Shown here one piece after another: positions 1 to 10,944 of a stretch of DNA of 64,000 nucleotides. A program made the position numbers and the translations under genes. How positions within the stretch are numbered: the stretch's first letter is position 1; the number at the start of each line of letters is the position of its first letter. The notes beneath the pieces were generated by a model, which searched no databases, was not told where the DNA came from, and saw only the letters and a program-made list of their open reading frames with translations. Origin of the DNA: Tridacna crocea (taxonomy: Eukaryota; Mollusca; Bivalvia; Cardiida; Cardiidae); the NCBI GenBank assembly GCA_943736015.1, contig OX031065.1:20598427-20662426 (forward strand). The letters are read 5' to 3'.

Positions 1-156
1 TGCTGAAATGTAAGAGTCTCATATTGGTATATCAGGTAAAGGGTTAAGGGTAGTTTATCTCACATTTTGTTTTTCTTCATCTGATTGACAGAATTGTCAG
101 ATTTTCAGGAAAAATCTGATCACCTACCATTATGGATATCATGGTAGAATTATTCC

Positions 157-380
157 TTAACTCATTACCACATGAAACAATTTCAGGCTTTTCCAAATTG
201 AAAGCATTTGCAGACAACAAAATAAACTGAAAATTTGAAATCTGTTCTGTGAAGGATAGAAAACATTGTGGGAAAAGGAGAAGATGATGGTTACCAGCAT
301 TTTCTCCTTTTGCCACAAAGTTTTCTAAAGGCTTCTTTCTCAGGGTCGTCAAAAGCAGGGATTGTGTGGTAATGGGTCAA
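157..380 (+). mobile_element. TTAA-HP MITE (foldback, piggyBac-like ends), reference entry
   Basis: The family is a non-autonomous element of about 228 bp. Arm A (about 105 bp) runs TTAACYCTTTACCAAAC, then a stretch with CCAAATTGAAAGCATTTGCA and GGGTAGAAAAC. The core is a palindrome of about 67 bp built from GTGGGAAAAGGAGAAAATGC, TGGTTACCA and its inverse. Arm B (about 55 bp) has GGCTTCTTTCTCAGGGTCGT and ends GTGGTAATGGGTTAA. TTAA flanks each end. It has no coding capacity. Target TTAA plus CCC-starting ends point to a piggyBac-type transposase acting in trans; none is in the window. '+' here means arm A left of arm B. This copy ends in TCAA. Confidence 0.85.
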
Positions 381-431
381 CTTAAAGCATGTTTGCGTAA
401 GAAATGAGTAAGGTCTGTTTACACTATTTTT

Positions 432-1282
432 ATGCTCCCCGAAGGGCGAGCATATAGTTGCCGCTTTGTCTGTCCGTCCGTCCGAAGCCATTTCTCCACA
501 ACCCTTGGACCAAATTGGATAAAAAGTCCTTAGGGTAAGGCGCCGACGTATCTTTCGCGCTTTTTCCATTTGACCCTGTGTCATGGAAAAAAGGGGCTTA
601 ATGCAAAATTGCATTTTTCACTAATATCTCATTCAGTTTTTGTCAAAATTTTATGAAACTTCATGGTTATATTGCTTATGGAAAGATTCAGCATGTGCCC
701 TTGCTATTTTTAATCTAGGCATTTTTTAAGTTGACGTTCTGTCACGGAAAAAGGGGGTTTCTTGCAAAATTCCAATTTTTACTAATGTCTCATTCAGTTT
801 TGGTCAAAATTTTTTTAAACTTTATGGTTATATTGTTTTTTCAAAGTTTCCCCTTGTGCTCTCGTTTCTTTATCATGTCATGGAAAAAAGGGGCTTAATG
901 CAAAATTGCATTTTTTACTAATATCTGCATCATGGAAAAGGGGGCTGCATGTAAAAAATAATTTTATGTAATATTTACTACATGACTGCTCAAAATTTTA
1001 TGAAATTTCGAATTTTGAATTACATGTATTATTAAAAAGTGCCATACATCACACACCAATTATATTTGTTTCAATGATGCACAATTGCCTTATGGGAAAA
1101 GAGGGCTTAAAGGAGGCTTAGTGGGCTTATTGTCCTCTACAAGTTTGTGTTGGTTATCTCTAAGATAGTAATTGCCTTTTCACTTCAAGTTTTGGGGAGC
1201 ATGAACATGTCCTTTTAGGATAAAAGAAGTAAGTTTATATCAATTTCATATATTTTATGACAAGCACTTGTTCGGGGAGCAT
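432..1282. repeat. Dispersed repeat with 12-bp inverted ends ATGCTCCCCGAA, internally tandem
   Basis: ATGCTCCCCGAA at 432-443 is exactly inverted at 1271-1282. Inside, a unit of about 140-150 bp recurs three to four times (550-960), each with a (G)GAAAAA(G)GGG(G)CTTAATG block followed by TCAAAATTTTATGAAACTT. A CCGTCCGTCC run follows the left end. The tail CCCGTCTCTGACGGCTCTTG lies right before the PLA2G15-like exon at 1314. Related sequence is at 63150-63960. The family is familiar from bivalve DNA, but I cannot name it. Confidence 0.7.
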
Positions 1283-1313
1283 AACCCGTCTCTGACGGCT
1301 CTTGTTGTTACAG

Positions 1314-1432
1314 GTTGGAATATGACAATGTGACTCGTACCACTCGAAATTCCCCAGGTGTTGATATCAGAATACCAGGGTTTGGTCAAACAGATACTGT
1401 GGAATGGCTGGATCATTCAGAATTATCTATCA
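1314..1432 (+). CDS. PLA2G15: PLA2G15-like exon (first in window)
   Basis: The acceptor is TTGTTACAG just before 1314 and the donor is GTAAGT after 1432. It starts with the last base of a split codon and reads LEYDNVTRTTRNSPGVDIRI, then PGFGQTDTVEWLDHSELSI, and ends one base into a codon. The polypyrimidine stretch before it comes from the tail of the repeat at 432-1282. Confidence 0.9.
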
Positions 1433-4400
1433 GTAAGTCTTTTTAGTGCTTCCTAAGTTCCTAGACAGGTTTTTACAAAGATATGCTGATCATTATCTCT
1501 ATTCCAAACCTCTTTACCCCCTGTTCTAAAGTCCTATATACTGCTGACTGAGCAACAGAGGCTTGACCCTGCAAAAGAAGGCTTTGGCAATCATTGTGGG
1601 AAAAAGAAAACAGGTGTTAACTCCTTATCTCACTTTGTTTTCTGTCTTTTGAACAAAAGTCAACAGTTTTAGTTGAAATAATAAGTCCTTAATCCTTTAG
1701 CAAATGACAAAATTCTAGACTTGTCCAAATTGAAAGCACCAGCAGACAACAAAGTAAATGGGACTCAAAAACTGAAATTTGTTTTGGAAAGGGTAGAAAA
1801 CACTGTGGGAAAAGAAGAAAATGCTGGTAACCAGCATTTTCTCCTTTTCCCACAAAGTTTTCGAAGCCTTCTCTTTCAGAGGCGTGTAAAGTTGTGGTTG
1901 TGTGGTAAAGAGTCGAGTGCCTTCAATATCAATAAGACTACAGCTTCAGTATACAGTTTAAGCTTATCCAGTTGCCAAGCTGGCTATTAGTAGAATTACA
2001 ACTTGCCTATGTATGAAACAAAAAGGAAAAGTAAGTTAAAAGAAAGTACAGTGTCAAGTAGTAGGAAGTCACGATGGGAAATTTAGTAACTATTACTCAT
2101 AACTGATGGGTTCTTTCCAAAAAAGTTTAATTTTCAATATGCTAACAAGGATAGTATCATATTTTCTCAATATACTTTCAAAGGACGTGTTCATTAGTGG
2201 TCCTGTGAAAGACTTAATCGTTTATCATTGACAAAAATGTAGACTTGTCAGAATTGAAAGCATTTGTAGAAGACAATTTAACCATTTTCTCAAACAACAA
2301 ATTTTGGACCCTGCAGATGACAATTTTAGATTTGGAGAAAATTGCAGAAAGTTCTCAAAAACGGTAGAAAACACTGTGGGAAAAGAAGAAATTGCTCATT
2401 ATGAGCAATTTATCCTTTTACCGCAGTGATTTTAAAGACTGTTACTACAGACACGTAAAAACCTGGGCTTGTTTGGGAAAGGGTTAACTCATTACTAAAA
2501 GACAAAATTTTAGGTTTGCCCAAATCAAAAGCATTTGCAGATGACAACATGAAAGTGACTGAAAATTCGAAATTTGTTCGATAAATGGTAGAAAAAATTG
2601 TGGGAAAAGGAGAAAATGTTATGACCAGCATTTTCTCTTTTTCCCACAATGTTTTTGAAGGCTTCTTTCTCAGGGTTGTCAAAAGTAGGATTTTGTGATA
2701 TAATGGGTTTAAATGTGGTTCAAATGATATCATTTGTCTTCTACGGGATTGACAACATTGTGAGGAAAGGAGAAAATGTTGATAACTAGCGTTTTCTCCG
2801 TTTTCCTTGACATTTTTATAACAGCTTCTTCCCTAGGATTGTTAAAACTTGGGATTGTTTAACCCTTTACCCTATAAAGCATTTCTTTGGTATTTCTAAT
2901 TGACCCTAGATAACAGCAAGGATGAAGCCATTTCTTATGTGTATATGACACCTTTTGATAGCATTGAAAGCGTTGTGGCAAAAGGTAAAATTGCTCGTCA
3001 TGAGCAATTTCACCTTTTGACACAATGTTTTCCAAAGGCTCCTACAAGCAATAATTTATCTATGGAGTAAAGGGTTAACCCATTACCACACAATCCCTGC
3101 TTTTGACGCCCCTGAGAAAGAAGCCTTTTGAAAACACTGTGGAAAAACGAGAAAATGCTGGTAACCAGCATTTTCTCCTTTTCCCACCATGTTTTCTACC
3201 CTTCCCAGAACAAATTTCAATTGTTCAGTCACCTTTATTTTGTCGTCTGCAAATGCTTTCAATTTGGACCAGTCTAAAATTTTCTCATGTGGTAAAGAGT
3301 TAAAGAGTTATTATTCTGTTATAAGATGTGATTGCAAACCAATGCTGGTAACCAATGTTTTCTCCTTTTCACACATTGTTTTTCTACCTCATCAAAGACA
3401 GGAAAAAATAACTTGAGCCTCATTTAAATTGTCATTTGCAAATGATTTCAATTTTTGCTACTCCAAAGTTGTGTCATTTTGTAGATGGTTAGCAGGATTT
3501 TCCCATTATATTATGTCCTGTTGGGGAAGTTTTAACAAGTCAATTGTCTATGTTAGATTGCACTTTGTAACATCAGGACAATTAAAGCATTACTTCCTGC
3601 TATTGAATTTTCATTGTCTTCTTGCAACAGGATTGGTGTTTTTTGATAACAATTTGGCAAAAGAAGAAGCTTACTATGACCAATTTATCCATTTTCTCCA
3701 TTGTTTTCACATTGGTTCATGTATGAGGCCTTAAGTCTTTTCCAAGCGACAAAAGTTTAGACTGGTCAAAATTGAAAGCATTTGCAGACAAGAAATTAAA
3801 CATAACTCAAGAATTAATCTTCATTTCCAATAGGGTAGAAAACATTGTGGGGAAAGGAGAAAATGCCAATTACCAGCATTTTTTTCTTTTCCCATAATGT
3901 TTTCAAAAGGCTTCTATCTCGGGGTCGTAAAAACCAGGGATTGTTTCGTAAAGGGTTATTTTTTTGTCAGTTCTTTTGCGGTATTTCACAGATATCAAAT
4001 GTTTGTGCTGCAATTGGAAGCATTTGCAGGTGCCAAATTTGATGTGGCCCAAATGATAACATTTGTCTCTGTAAGGGTAGAAAACATTGATGGAAAAGGA
4101 GAAAATACCAGCACTTTTTCTTATTCAACAATTTTTTTTTTCTTAGGGCCATGAAAACTTATGATTGTTTGGAAATGGGTACCCAGTACTTTTGTTATTT
4201 TTCCTGACAAGATTTACTTCCTGCATGACGCTTAGATAATTGAAACCTTATTACACATGAAGCTTAATACTGGCTGTCTGTTTGGTGTTTAACCCTTTAC
4301 CAAACCGTCCCAAGTATTAAAAATCTTGAAGAAGAGAGCTTTTGAAAACACTGTGGTAAAAGGAACAAAATGAGTGTAACCGGCATTTTCTCCTTATTCC

Positions 4401-7400
4401 ACCATGTTTTCTTTTTCTACCCTGTCAAAAAACTTAGGTTCCATTTTCAAAGTGTTCATCTGCAGATGCTTTCAGTTTTAAAAAGTCTGGAATTTGTGGT
4501 TTGGTAAAAAGTAAAGGCTTTTTTAAAGTTCTGTCATATCACTGCAGCCATTGCACCCCTCCATATGCTCTTGGGCCCTCTTTTTACCATAATTTGCACT
4601 CTTCCCAAACCGCTGGCTGCTTTCTCACACGGCAAGTCTTAACCCATTACCACACAATCCTGAGTTTTAGTGACTCCGACATAGATGGCTATCAAAAACA
4701 TTCCAGGAAAAGCCAGGTAACCAGCATGTTCGCCATTTCCTGCTTTCTACATTTTACAAAGTCCCACATTTTGAGTCACATTTGAATTGTCGCCTGCTAT
4801 TGCTTTCAGATTGGAGAGGTCAGAGGTCAGATTTTTTTGTTTGTCAAAGATTTAACCCTTTAACAAACAAACCTGGTTTTTAAGACCCAGAGGAAGAAAC
4901 CTGCTGAAAACAATGTTGGAAAAGGGTAAACCAGCATTTTCTCCTTTTCCCACAATGTTTTCTACTCTTCTGTTTTCAAGTTTTAATTATGGGTCATGTT
5001 AATTTGTCATCTGCAATTGCTTTCAATTTGCACAAGTCTAAAATTTTTGTCATTTGATAAAGATTTAACTCATTACCAAATGACACTATTTTAGGCTTGT
5101 CCAAATCAAACATTTGCAGATGCAAAATAAAAGTGACTGAAAATTTGAAAACTGTTTTGTGAAGAGTAGAAAACATTGTGGGAAAAGGAGAAAATGCTGG
5201 TTACCAGCATTTTCTCCTTTTCCCACAATGTTTTCTACAGGCCTCTTCCTCAGGGTCATCAAAAGTAGTGATTGTGTGGTAATGGATTAATTATTGTTCA
5301 GCAGTGGGAGATGAATAAAACATGTCTCAGTATTGGTGACCAGTCCACAAAAAGAGTTTACCATGGACAAGGTTTACAATAGACAAGGAAGATATTTTTT
5401 ATAGTTTTACTCATACCAACCTTCAGACTTTCAGATTGAAACCAATGATAAAATTTGTAAAACTAGTACTAAAAGGGTTGTAGAGAAAAGGAAAAAGACA
5501 AGCATGACACATCTTCTAAAATCCCCTCTAACTCTTTACCCAACAACAACACTTTTAGACTTGTCTAAGTTGAAAGCAGTTGCAGAGTGCAAGGTACTAG
5601 ATTACCAGTAGTCGAAAGTGATAACAGTTGTGTGCGAAGATAAAAAAAAACCCAAAAGAAGCCAGCAGAGCTTACTAGTATTTTTGAAACCCTCCTGCAA
5701 CTGATATGAGAAAATTTGCAGTAAAAGAGTACATGTAATATAGTACTGTTACATAATATGTTTAAAACATTATGGGAATAGAAGAATATGCTGGTAACCA
5801 GGGTTTTCATAAGGCATCTTTCTCAAAAATAGGGATTGCGTGGTAATGGGTTAAAAAGGAAACCAAATAAGAATGCTCCTTTTCAAAAATTTGGCCAATA
5901 GCCTTTTTAACCCTTTACCACACAACAAAATTCTAGCCCTTTTCAAATTGAAAGCATTTTCAGACAACAATTTCTGTATGGCTCAAATGGTGCAACTATA
6001 CGAATATTGCTCAGTATGTGCAATTTCTTTTTTGCCACATATAGGTCTGCTGCAACAGAAATTTAAAAAAAAGGCCATTCAGAAGCAGAAAAAACAGTAA
6101 CTTGAGAATGAAAAAAAAAACTGGACTATAGATTGTACTTTCTATTTCAGTTTCTTTTTCTATTGTGTGACACATATTGAAAGCCTTTGAAACTGAAACC
6201 CTGTACCAGACAATGAAATACATGTAATAGACTCATCCCTATGGAAAGCTCTTGCTGGCTACAAATAAAATGTGGCTAAAATTATGACATTCATCTGTGG
6301 ATTGGAAGAAGACATTGCGGAAAAACCCTGATGGAGGATTTTCAAAACATAATGGGAATAGGAGAAAATGCTGGTAACCAGCATTTTCTCCAATTCCCAC
6401 AGTGTTTTCAAAAGCCTTTATTAGGGTCTAGAAAGCTTAGGATTGTGTGGTAATGAATTAAAGTACCAATCACAACTTTCACAACTAGCTTGCTTCTGCA
6501 TTTAGCGTAGAGCAGGTCAGACTTGAGAAAACTTGCTCACATTGTCCCATCCATTCCAAAGAACATTCCATATCTTACTCTGGATTTAGAAAGTAATACA
6601 ACCTCTGATTGGCTTAACCATTTTGTTTAGCCAGTCAGAAGTTGTATTGCTGTCAAATTGAGAAAATTCTTGAGAATAAGAAAGCTCTTAAGAACACTAC
6701 ATGAATAAGGACTTTGACTTTTAAAATTAATCTACATGACTGCTTTACTGAGACATTCTAGACAAGAGCTTCAAATTGCAATTATCTGTGCCTTATTTCT
6801 AGCCAAGCCCCGGTAGCTCAGTCGGTAGCATGCAGAACTTCAGAACAAGGAGTCATGGGCTCAATTCCTGGCTTGGCCAATTTCTTTCGGGGATTGATGA
6901 TAGTCATTACCACAGGATTTATTCTTATCCCACCACTGCCCATTGTTATTTGGGAAAGTAGCCTGTGAGAAAATCATGCAGAATACTGGTAAAAGAGTGT
7001 CAAGTAGTAGGAAGTCACGATGGGAAATTTAGTAACTATTACTCATAACTGATGGGTTCTTTCCAAAAAAGTTTAATTTTCAATATGCTAACAAGGATAG
7101 TATCATATTTTCTCAATATACTTTCAAAGGACGTGTTCATTAGTGGTCCTGTGAAAGACTTAATCGTTTATCATTGACAAAAATGTAGACTTGTCAGAAT
7201 TGAAAGCATTTGTAGAAGACAATTTAACCATTTTCTCAAACAACAAATTTTGGACCCTGCAGATGACAATTTTAGATTTGGAGAAAATTGCAGAAAGTTC
7301 TCAAAAACGGTAGAAAACACTGTGGGAAAAGAAGAAATTGCATGGCTAGTTGCACTGGCCACTGGGATATAAATGAAATAAAGTTGAGAAAACAGTGTTC

Positions 7401-10400
7401 AACACCATTGACAGTTTTCCTGCTGAAACTTTCTCTGTAGATTTATTTGGTGCTTTAACTCTTCACCACACAAGAAAATTCGAGCCGAGCCGATACTGAA
7501 ACCACTTGCCGACAGCTATTCAATTGCATAGAGTTCAAACTTACCACAATTAATCTCTTTGATGTGCATTTGTGATGTGCATTTGTGATGTGTATTTTTA
7601 CATGCGACTTTATCTACTGGTGTTCTAGGTTTAAAGCAATTTTAATGACAAGCCCTTCAGGCATATTTGTGTTGCTTTGTGAAGCTCTTGCTCCACAATG
7701 TTTTCAAAACACATTATGCTGTAAGTCATAAACACTCAGGATCGTGTGGTAAAGGTATAAGTATGGAAATGCTATAGAATAAATCGTGTCCGAAAGAAAT
7801 TATTGGACACAAGCTTCTTTTCATTTCCTGCAATGAGTCCAAAAGCTGTGGGTATTTGATGATGTGAATACAAGTAATATGTTTTATGATTCATTACATT
7901 TTAGCTGACTACTACCACACTATCGTTTCAAACCTGGTGGAGTGGGGTTACACAAGAAACAAGAATATTCGAGGTGCTCCATATGACTTCCGAAAGGCTC
8001 CCAGTAAGTTAACTTTTACTGATTTTGGCTCATCTAGGCACAATAAACTGTAGTGAGAACTTGTGATTATCTACTATTTCGTTTTTCAAAGTCAACTGTT
8101 ATTGCTTAACCCTTTAGCAAATAATCCCTGATTCTAACAACCAGAGGGAAAAAGCCTCCTGAAAAAATTTTGGGAAAAAATGAAAATGCTGGTACCAGCA
8201 TTTTCTCCTTTTCCCACAATGTTTTCTACTCTTCTAAAGTCAAGTTTCAATTCCTGAGCCATGTTTATTTTGTCGTCTGTAAATTTGTATAAGTCTAATA
8301 TTTTGTTGTTTGGTAAAGAGGTATACAACCTTATTAAAAGACAGAAAAGGTTGAGATTGGCTACATTTCTCACATGCATCAGGGGTGAAAGGTGAAAAAA
8401 TTCCTGAAAGAATATTCACGGAAACCAGGTACCAAACTACAACCTGCAGGTCATGAGTCCAATACTTTAACCACTGAGCCTCCTATACGTAGCTCAAATT
8501 ATTGGCTTTCAAAGGGTACAAAAAAATGTAGGAAAAGCAGAAAAAGCTGGTTACCAGCATTAAAATTTTCTCTCTTCCAACAACGATTTTCGAAGTCATC
8601 TACCTCAGAGTCGATAAAACTCTGGACTGTTTGGTTAACTGTTTTCCTCATAACGAAAATGTACACTTGTCCAAATTGAAACCTTAGCGGACGACATATT
8701 TCATGTGACTCAAAAATTGAAGTTTGTCATGGGAAGGGCAGAAAACGTTGTTGGAAAAAGAGAAAATGCTTGGTACCAGCATTTTCTCCATTTCCAACAG
8801 TGTTTTCAAAAGGCTTCTTCCTCAGGGTGAAAACCAGGGATTATTTGGTAAAGGGTAAGCTTGTCTGGAACCACAAGCTTACAGCTGTGAAGTTTTGGTT
8901 TTCCTGTCCAATTGGATTGTTAGTAGTGCAAAAGTACATATCATCATCTTAAAAATAAGTTGACTCATACCTATTTAAAACCCAAGGTAAAAAGAATGGT
9001 ACCCCCCCCCCCCCCAACTCACACCCACCCACTGGCAGAGAGCTAAGTGATAATTTATGCTGTATTACTGAGGTTTGCATTTTTGTGATTTAGTTAACCC
9101 ATTACCATACAATCCAAGGTTTTATGACTCATATAGAAGCCTCTAAAAACATCTTGGGAAAAGGAGAAATGCTGGTAAACAGCATTTTCGACCCTTCTCA
9201 AAAACAAATGTCAATTTTAGAAGCCTCCTAAAAACATCTTGGGAAAAGGAGAAATGCTGGTGAACAGCATTTTTGACCCTTCTCAAAAACAAATACTAGT
9301 ATCAATTTTAGTAGGACTAGTCTAAAATTTTGTTGTTTGGTAAAGAGTTAATAACATGTACATGTACATTTATTTTGTTTACAGATGAGATGGCACAGTA
9401 TTTCAAAGACCTTGGGTCTCTCATTGAAGAGACCTATTATTCCAACAACAACACCAAAGTTGTGATCATGGCACACAGTATGGGAAACCCTGTTGTTCTA
9501 TACTTCCTTAACCACAAAACACAGCAATGGAAAGACAAGTTTATTAAATCACTGATCTGTCTGGCTGGTGTATGGGGTGGGGCAATGAAGCCTGTGCGAC
9601 TAATGATATCAGGTCAAAATTTTAATTTTTGTCGGGAGGAGGGGGGGCTTGTATAAAATGACAGGATTTGAAGTTACTTGCTTCCCTTATTGAAAAAGCC
9701 CTGTAGATTATATGGTGGAATGGTCCATTGAAATGCATTTAAACTAGGTCTTACCTGGTTTAAAACTTTTTACACATGCAGTGCATGAATCCCTCATTTC
9801 CTAGAGCATTTGGTTCCAGGAGATTGTGGAAAGAGAAGAAAATGTTGGTAACCAGCATTTTCTTCTTTTCCTCAATTATTTACTGATTTTCAAAAACGAA
9901 TATCATTGTTTATATTATATTAACTCTTTACCACACAATCCCGACTTTTAACCACCCAGAAAAAAAAGCCTTTGAGAACATTGTAGGAAAAGGAGAAAAT
10001 GCTGATAACAATATTTTCTACCCTTCCTGAAACAAATTTCAGTATCTGATTCACATTCATTTTGTCATCTGCAAATGCTTTCAATTTGGACTAGTCCAAA
10101 TTTTGTCATTTGGTAAGGAGTTAAACTAGTCTGCTGCAAAATGCTTTCAGTATCAAAGAAACTGGTAAATCGTCATTGAACAGACATTTTACCTTATAAT
10201 CCTGTGTTTTAATGACTCTGAGGTACATACTTTTAAAAACTATTGTGGCAAAAGGAGAAAATGCTGATCACCAGCATGTTCTCCTTTTCCCACCAGAGTT
10301 TCACCTCTTTCTCAGGCAGCTCTCCTATCTGAGGCACTTGTATTTAAAATCTGCTAATGTTTTCGATTTTGATGGGTTTATTTTTTTGCCATTTGGTAAC

Positions 10401-10944
10401 AGACTAACAATATTATTTACCTCCTTCAGGTGACAATCTCAATGTTCCTGTCGTAAATCCAATCAATGTTCGACGTGAGCAAAGAAGCATGCCCAGCACA
10501 GCATGGCTTATGCCTTCTGATGAGTTTTGGAATGAAAATGAAGTTCTCGTAGTTTCTCCAACCAGAAATTATACAGTTAAAGACTATAAAGCCCTTTTCC
10601 TTGATATTAATTATGAAACAGGCTATATGATGTGGGAAGACACAAATAAACTGATTAAACCACTGAGGGCCCCTGGAGTTCACGTTTTCTGTTTACATGG
10701 GATTGGTGTAGATACCCCTGGTCAGTTCATTTACACAAATGATACCTGGCTTAAAAAACCACCAGTTACTATAAGTGATGCAGGTGATGGGACTGTCAAT
10801 TTGCGTAGTTTACATGGATGTTTGAAATTTAAAGACCAGCAAAGTCAGCCTGTGAATCATACAGAGTTTCTAGGTGCAGAGCATTTGAAAATTTTGAATC
10901 AACCTAATGTTATGAAGCATCTCAAAGAAATTTTAGCTCCATAG
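1314..10944 (+). CDS. PLA2G15: Lysosomal phospholipase A2 (group XV, LCAT family), last four exons; 5' end outside window
   Basis: Joined exons 1314-1432, 7905-8003, 9385-9612 and 10430-10944 give 319 residues in one frame with GT-AG introns and a stop at 10942-10944. The family hydrolyses ester bonds of glycerophospholipids and transfers the acyl chain (for example to ceramide) in the acidic lumen of the lysosome. The order matches the vertebrate protein: PGFGQT near the start, GYTRNKNIRGAPYDFR, the nucleophile elbow AHSMGN (Ser codon 9477-9479), PWGG-like VWGG, EQRSMPSTAWLMP, the acid-residue block DAGDGTVN (10777-10794) and GAEH with the catalytic His at 10882-10884. The vertebrate enzyme is about 412 residues, so roughly the first 95 residues, with signal peptide and lid start, lie to the left. 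Introns 1 and 2 are packed with TTAA-HP copies. LCAT itself is a less likely match because of the APYDFR and EQRS blocks. Confidence 0.93.
1689..1915 (+). mobile_element. TTAA-HP copy
   Basis: Complete, in PLA2G15 intron after exon 1314-1432; right end decayed to GAGTCGA. Confidence 0.85.
2050..2395 (+). repeat. 346-bp perfect duplication, copy 1
   Basis: Identical base for base to 6996-7341 (offset 4946). It ends inside the loop of a TTAA-HP hairpin, which is complete here (centre AATTGCTCATTATGAGCAATT). Confidence 0.95.
2278..2487 (+). mobile_element. TTAA-HP copy, variant with GCTCAT centre
   Basis: Subfamily with AAACAACAAATTTTGGACCC at the left end and hairpin centre AATTGCTCATTATGAGCAATT. 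It shares its right TTAA with the next copy and apparently inserted inside the arm of an older copy that starts near 2216. Confidence 0.8.
2484..2711 (+). mobile_element. TTAA-HP copy abutting the previous one
   Basis: Begins in the TTAA that ends the copy before it. The hairpin centre is degraded (GTTATGACCAGC). Confidence 0.8.
2859..3078 (+). mobile_element. TTAA-HP copy, GCTCGTCATGAGC centre
   Basis: Diverged arms but paired arm changes (AAAAGGT in the left arm, ACCTTTT in the right). Both TTAA ends are shared with neighbouring copies. Confidence 0.7.
3075..3303 (-). mobile_element. TTAA-HP copy
   Basis: Complete, B arm first (ACACAATCCCTGCTTTTGAC); shares TTAA 3075-3078 with the copy to the left. 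Confidence 0.88.
3731..3958 (+). mobile_element. TTAA-HP copy
   Basis: Complete; the centre reads GCCAATTACCAGC, so the tip is imperfect. Confidence 0.82.
4289..4513 (-). mobile_element. TTAA-HP copy, diverged
   Basis: Left TTAA intact, hairpin arms mismatched, right end decayed to GGTAAAAAGTAAA. A further fragment of the family follows at 4639-4855. Confidence 0.7.
4852..5068 (-). mobile_element. TTAA-HP copy
   Basis: One arm of the core is shortened (GGAAAAGGGTAAACCAGC). It shares TTAA 5065-5068 with the next copy, which is in the opposite orientation. Confidence 0.8.
5065..5290 (+). mobile_element. TTAA-HP copy
   Basis: Complete with an unbroken palindromic core (about 5167-5233). Confidence 0.88.
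5529..5854 (+). mobile_element. TTAA-HP copy with inserted sequence
   Basis: Left arm to about 5590, then about 150 bp of foreign sequence, then core and right arm ending GGTAATGGGTTAA. A left-half fragment follows at 5909-6040 and a right half with paired arm changes (GGGAATAGG / CCAATTCCC) at 6290-6461. Confidence 0.65.
6807..7405 (+). repeat. tRNA-derived SINE, interrupted by the 346-bp duplication
   Basis: The A box GGTAGCTCAGTCGGTAG is near 6812 and the B box GGGCTCAATTCC near 6856, followed by a non-tRNA body. The 3' part at 7342-7405 (CTGGCCACTGGGATATAAAT, GAAATAAAGTTGAGAAAACA) matches the tail seen at 33985-34050. Not a functional tRNA: the tRNA-like part continues into a polymerase III-type retroposon body. 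Confidence 0.75.
6996..7341 (+). repeat. 346-bp perfect duplication, copy 2, inside a SINE
   Basis: Identical to 2050-2395. The right arm of the hairpin is missing because the block stops at ...AAATTGC. SINE-like sequence lies on both sides (6807-6995 and 7342-7405), so this is probably the inserted copy. Confidence 0.95.
7455..7757 (+). mobile_element. TTAA-HP remnant with inserted sequence
   Basis: Recognisable left end (TTAACTCTTCACCACAC) and right end (CAGGATCGTGTGGTAAAGG) with unrelated sequence between. Confidence 0.45.
7905..8003 (+). CDS. PLA2G15: PLA2G15-like exon
   Basis: Acceptor TTTTAG, donor GTAAGT. It reads DYYHTIVSNLVEWGYTRNKN then IRGAPYDFRKAP. The GAPYDFR block corresponds to GAPYDWR of the vertebrate enzyme. 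The phase fits both neighbours (one base carried in and one carried out). Confidence 0.92.
8106..8326 (-). mobile_element. TTAA-HP copy
   Basis: Intact left TTAA and core; the right end is GGTAAAGAGGTATA without a TTAA. A right-half fragment at 8510-8639 follows. Confidence 0.78.
8636..8857 (+). mobile_element. TTAA-HP copy
   Basis: Shares TTAA 8636-8639 with the fragment to its left. The centre has an extra base pair (GCTTGGTACCAGC). Confidence 0.75.
9094..9351 (-). mobile_element. TTAA-HP copy with 84-bp internal tandem duplication
   Basis: The block from AGAAGCCTC to TCAATTTTAG is present twice (about 9134-9217 and 9218-9311), giving two truncated hairpins. Ends just before PLA2G15 exon 9385. 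Confidence 0.8.
9385..9612 (+). CDS. PLA2G15: PLA2G15-like exon with the catalytic serine
   Basis: Acceptor TTTACAG, donor GTCAAA, the weakest of the set. It begins NEMAQYFKDLGSLIEETYY, contains the alpha/beta-hydrolase nucleophile elbow VVIMAHSMGNPVVLYFLN with Ser at 9477-9479, and continues with KDKFIKSLICLAGVWGGAMK to the exon end. Reading past the donor runs into a G-rich intron start with a stop at about 9654. Confidence 0.93.
9920..10124 (-). mobile_element. TTAA-HP copy lacking one hairpin arm
   Basis: Core reads GGAGAAAATGCTGATAACAA directly into ATTTTCTACCC, so the second arm is deleted from the tip. Confidence 0.8.
10185..10405 (-). mobile_element. TTAA-HP copy, diverged
   Basis: Core GCTGATCACCAGC is a tip-compensated variant; both ends have decayed. 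Confidence 0.65.
10430..10944 (+). CDS. PLA2G15: PLA2G15-like terminal exon
   Basis: Acceptor CTCCTTCAG. It encodes the last 171 residues, from GDNLNVPVVNPINVRREQRS to KHLKEILAP and stop TAG at 10942-10944. It carries the Asp block DAGDGTVN and the catalytic His in GAEH. CLHGIGVDTP aligns with CLYGTGVPTP of the vertebrate enzyme. The candidate N-glycosylation sites NYT, NDT and NHT fit a lumenal protein. Confidence 0.95.

Noticed and set aside
6812-6875. Possible tRNA gene
   Set aside because: A and B boxes are present, but the acceptor stem does not pair and the sequence continues into a body shared with 14784-15005, so it is a SINE.
9330-9656. Single-exon reading of the frame at 9330-9656
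   Set aside because: The first 18 codons are intron and TTAA-HP end; homology starts exactly after the acceptor at 9384 and stops at the donor at 9612.
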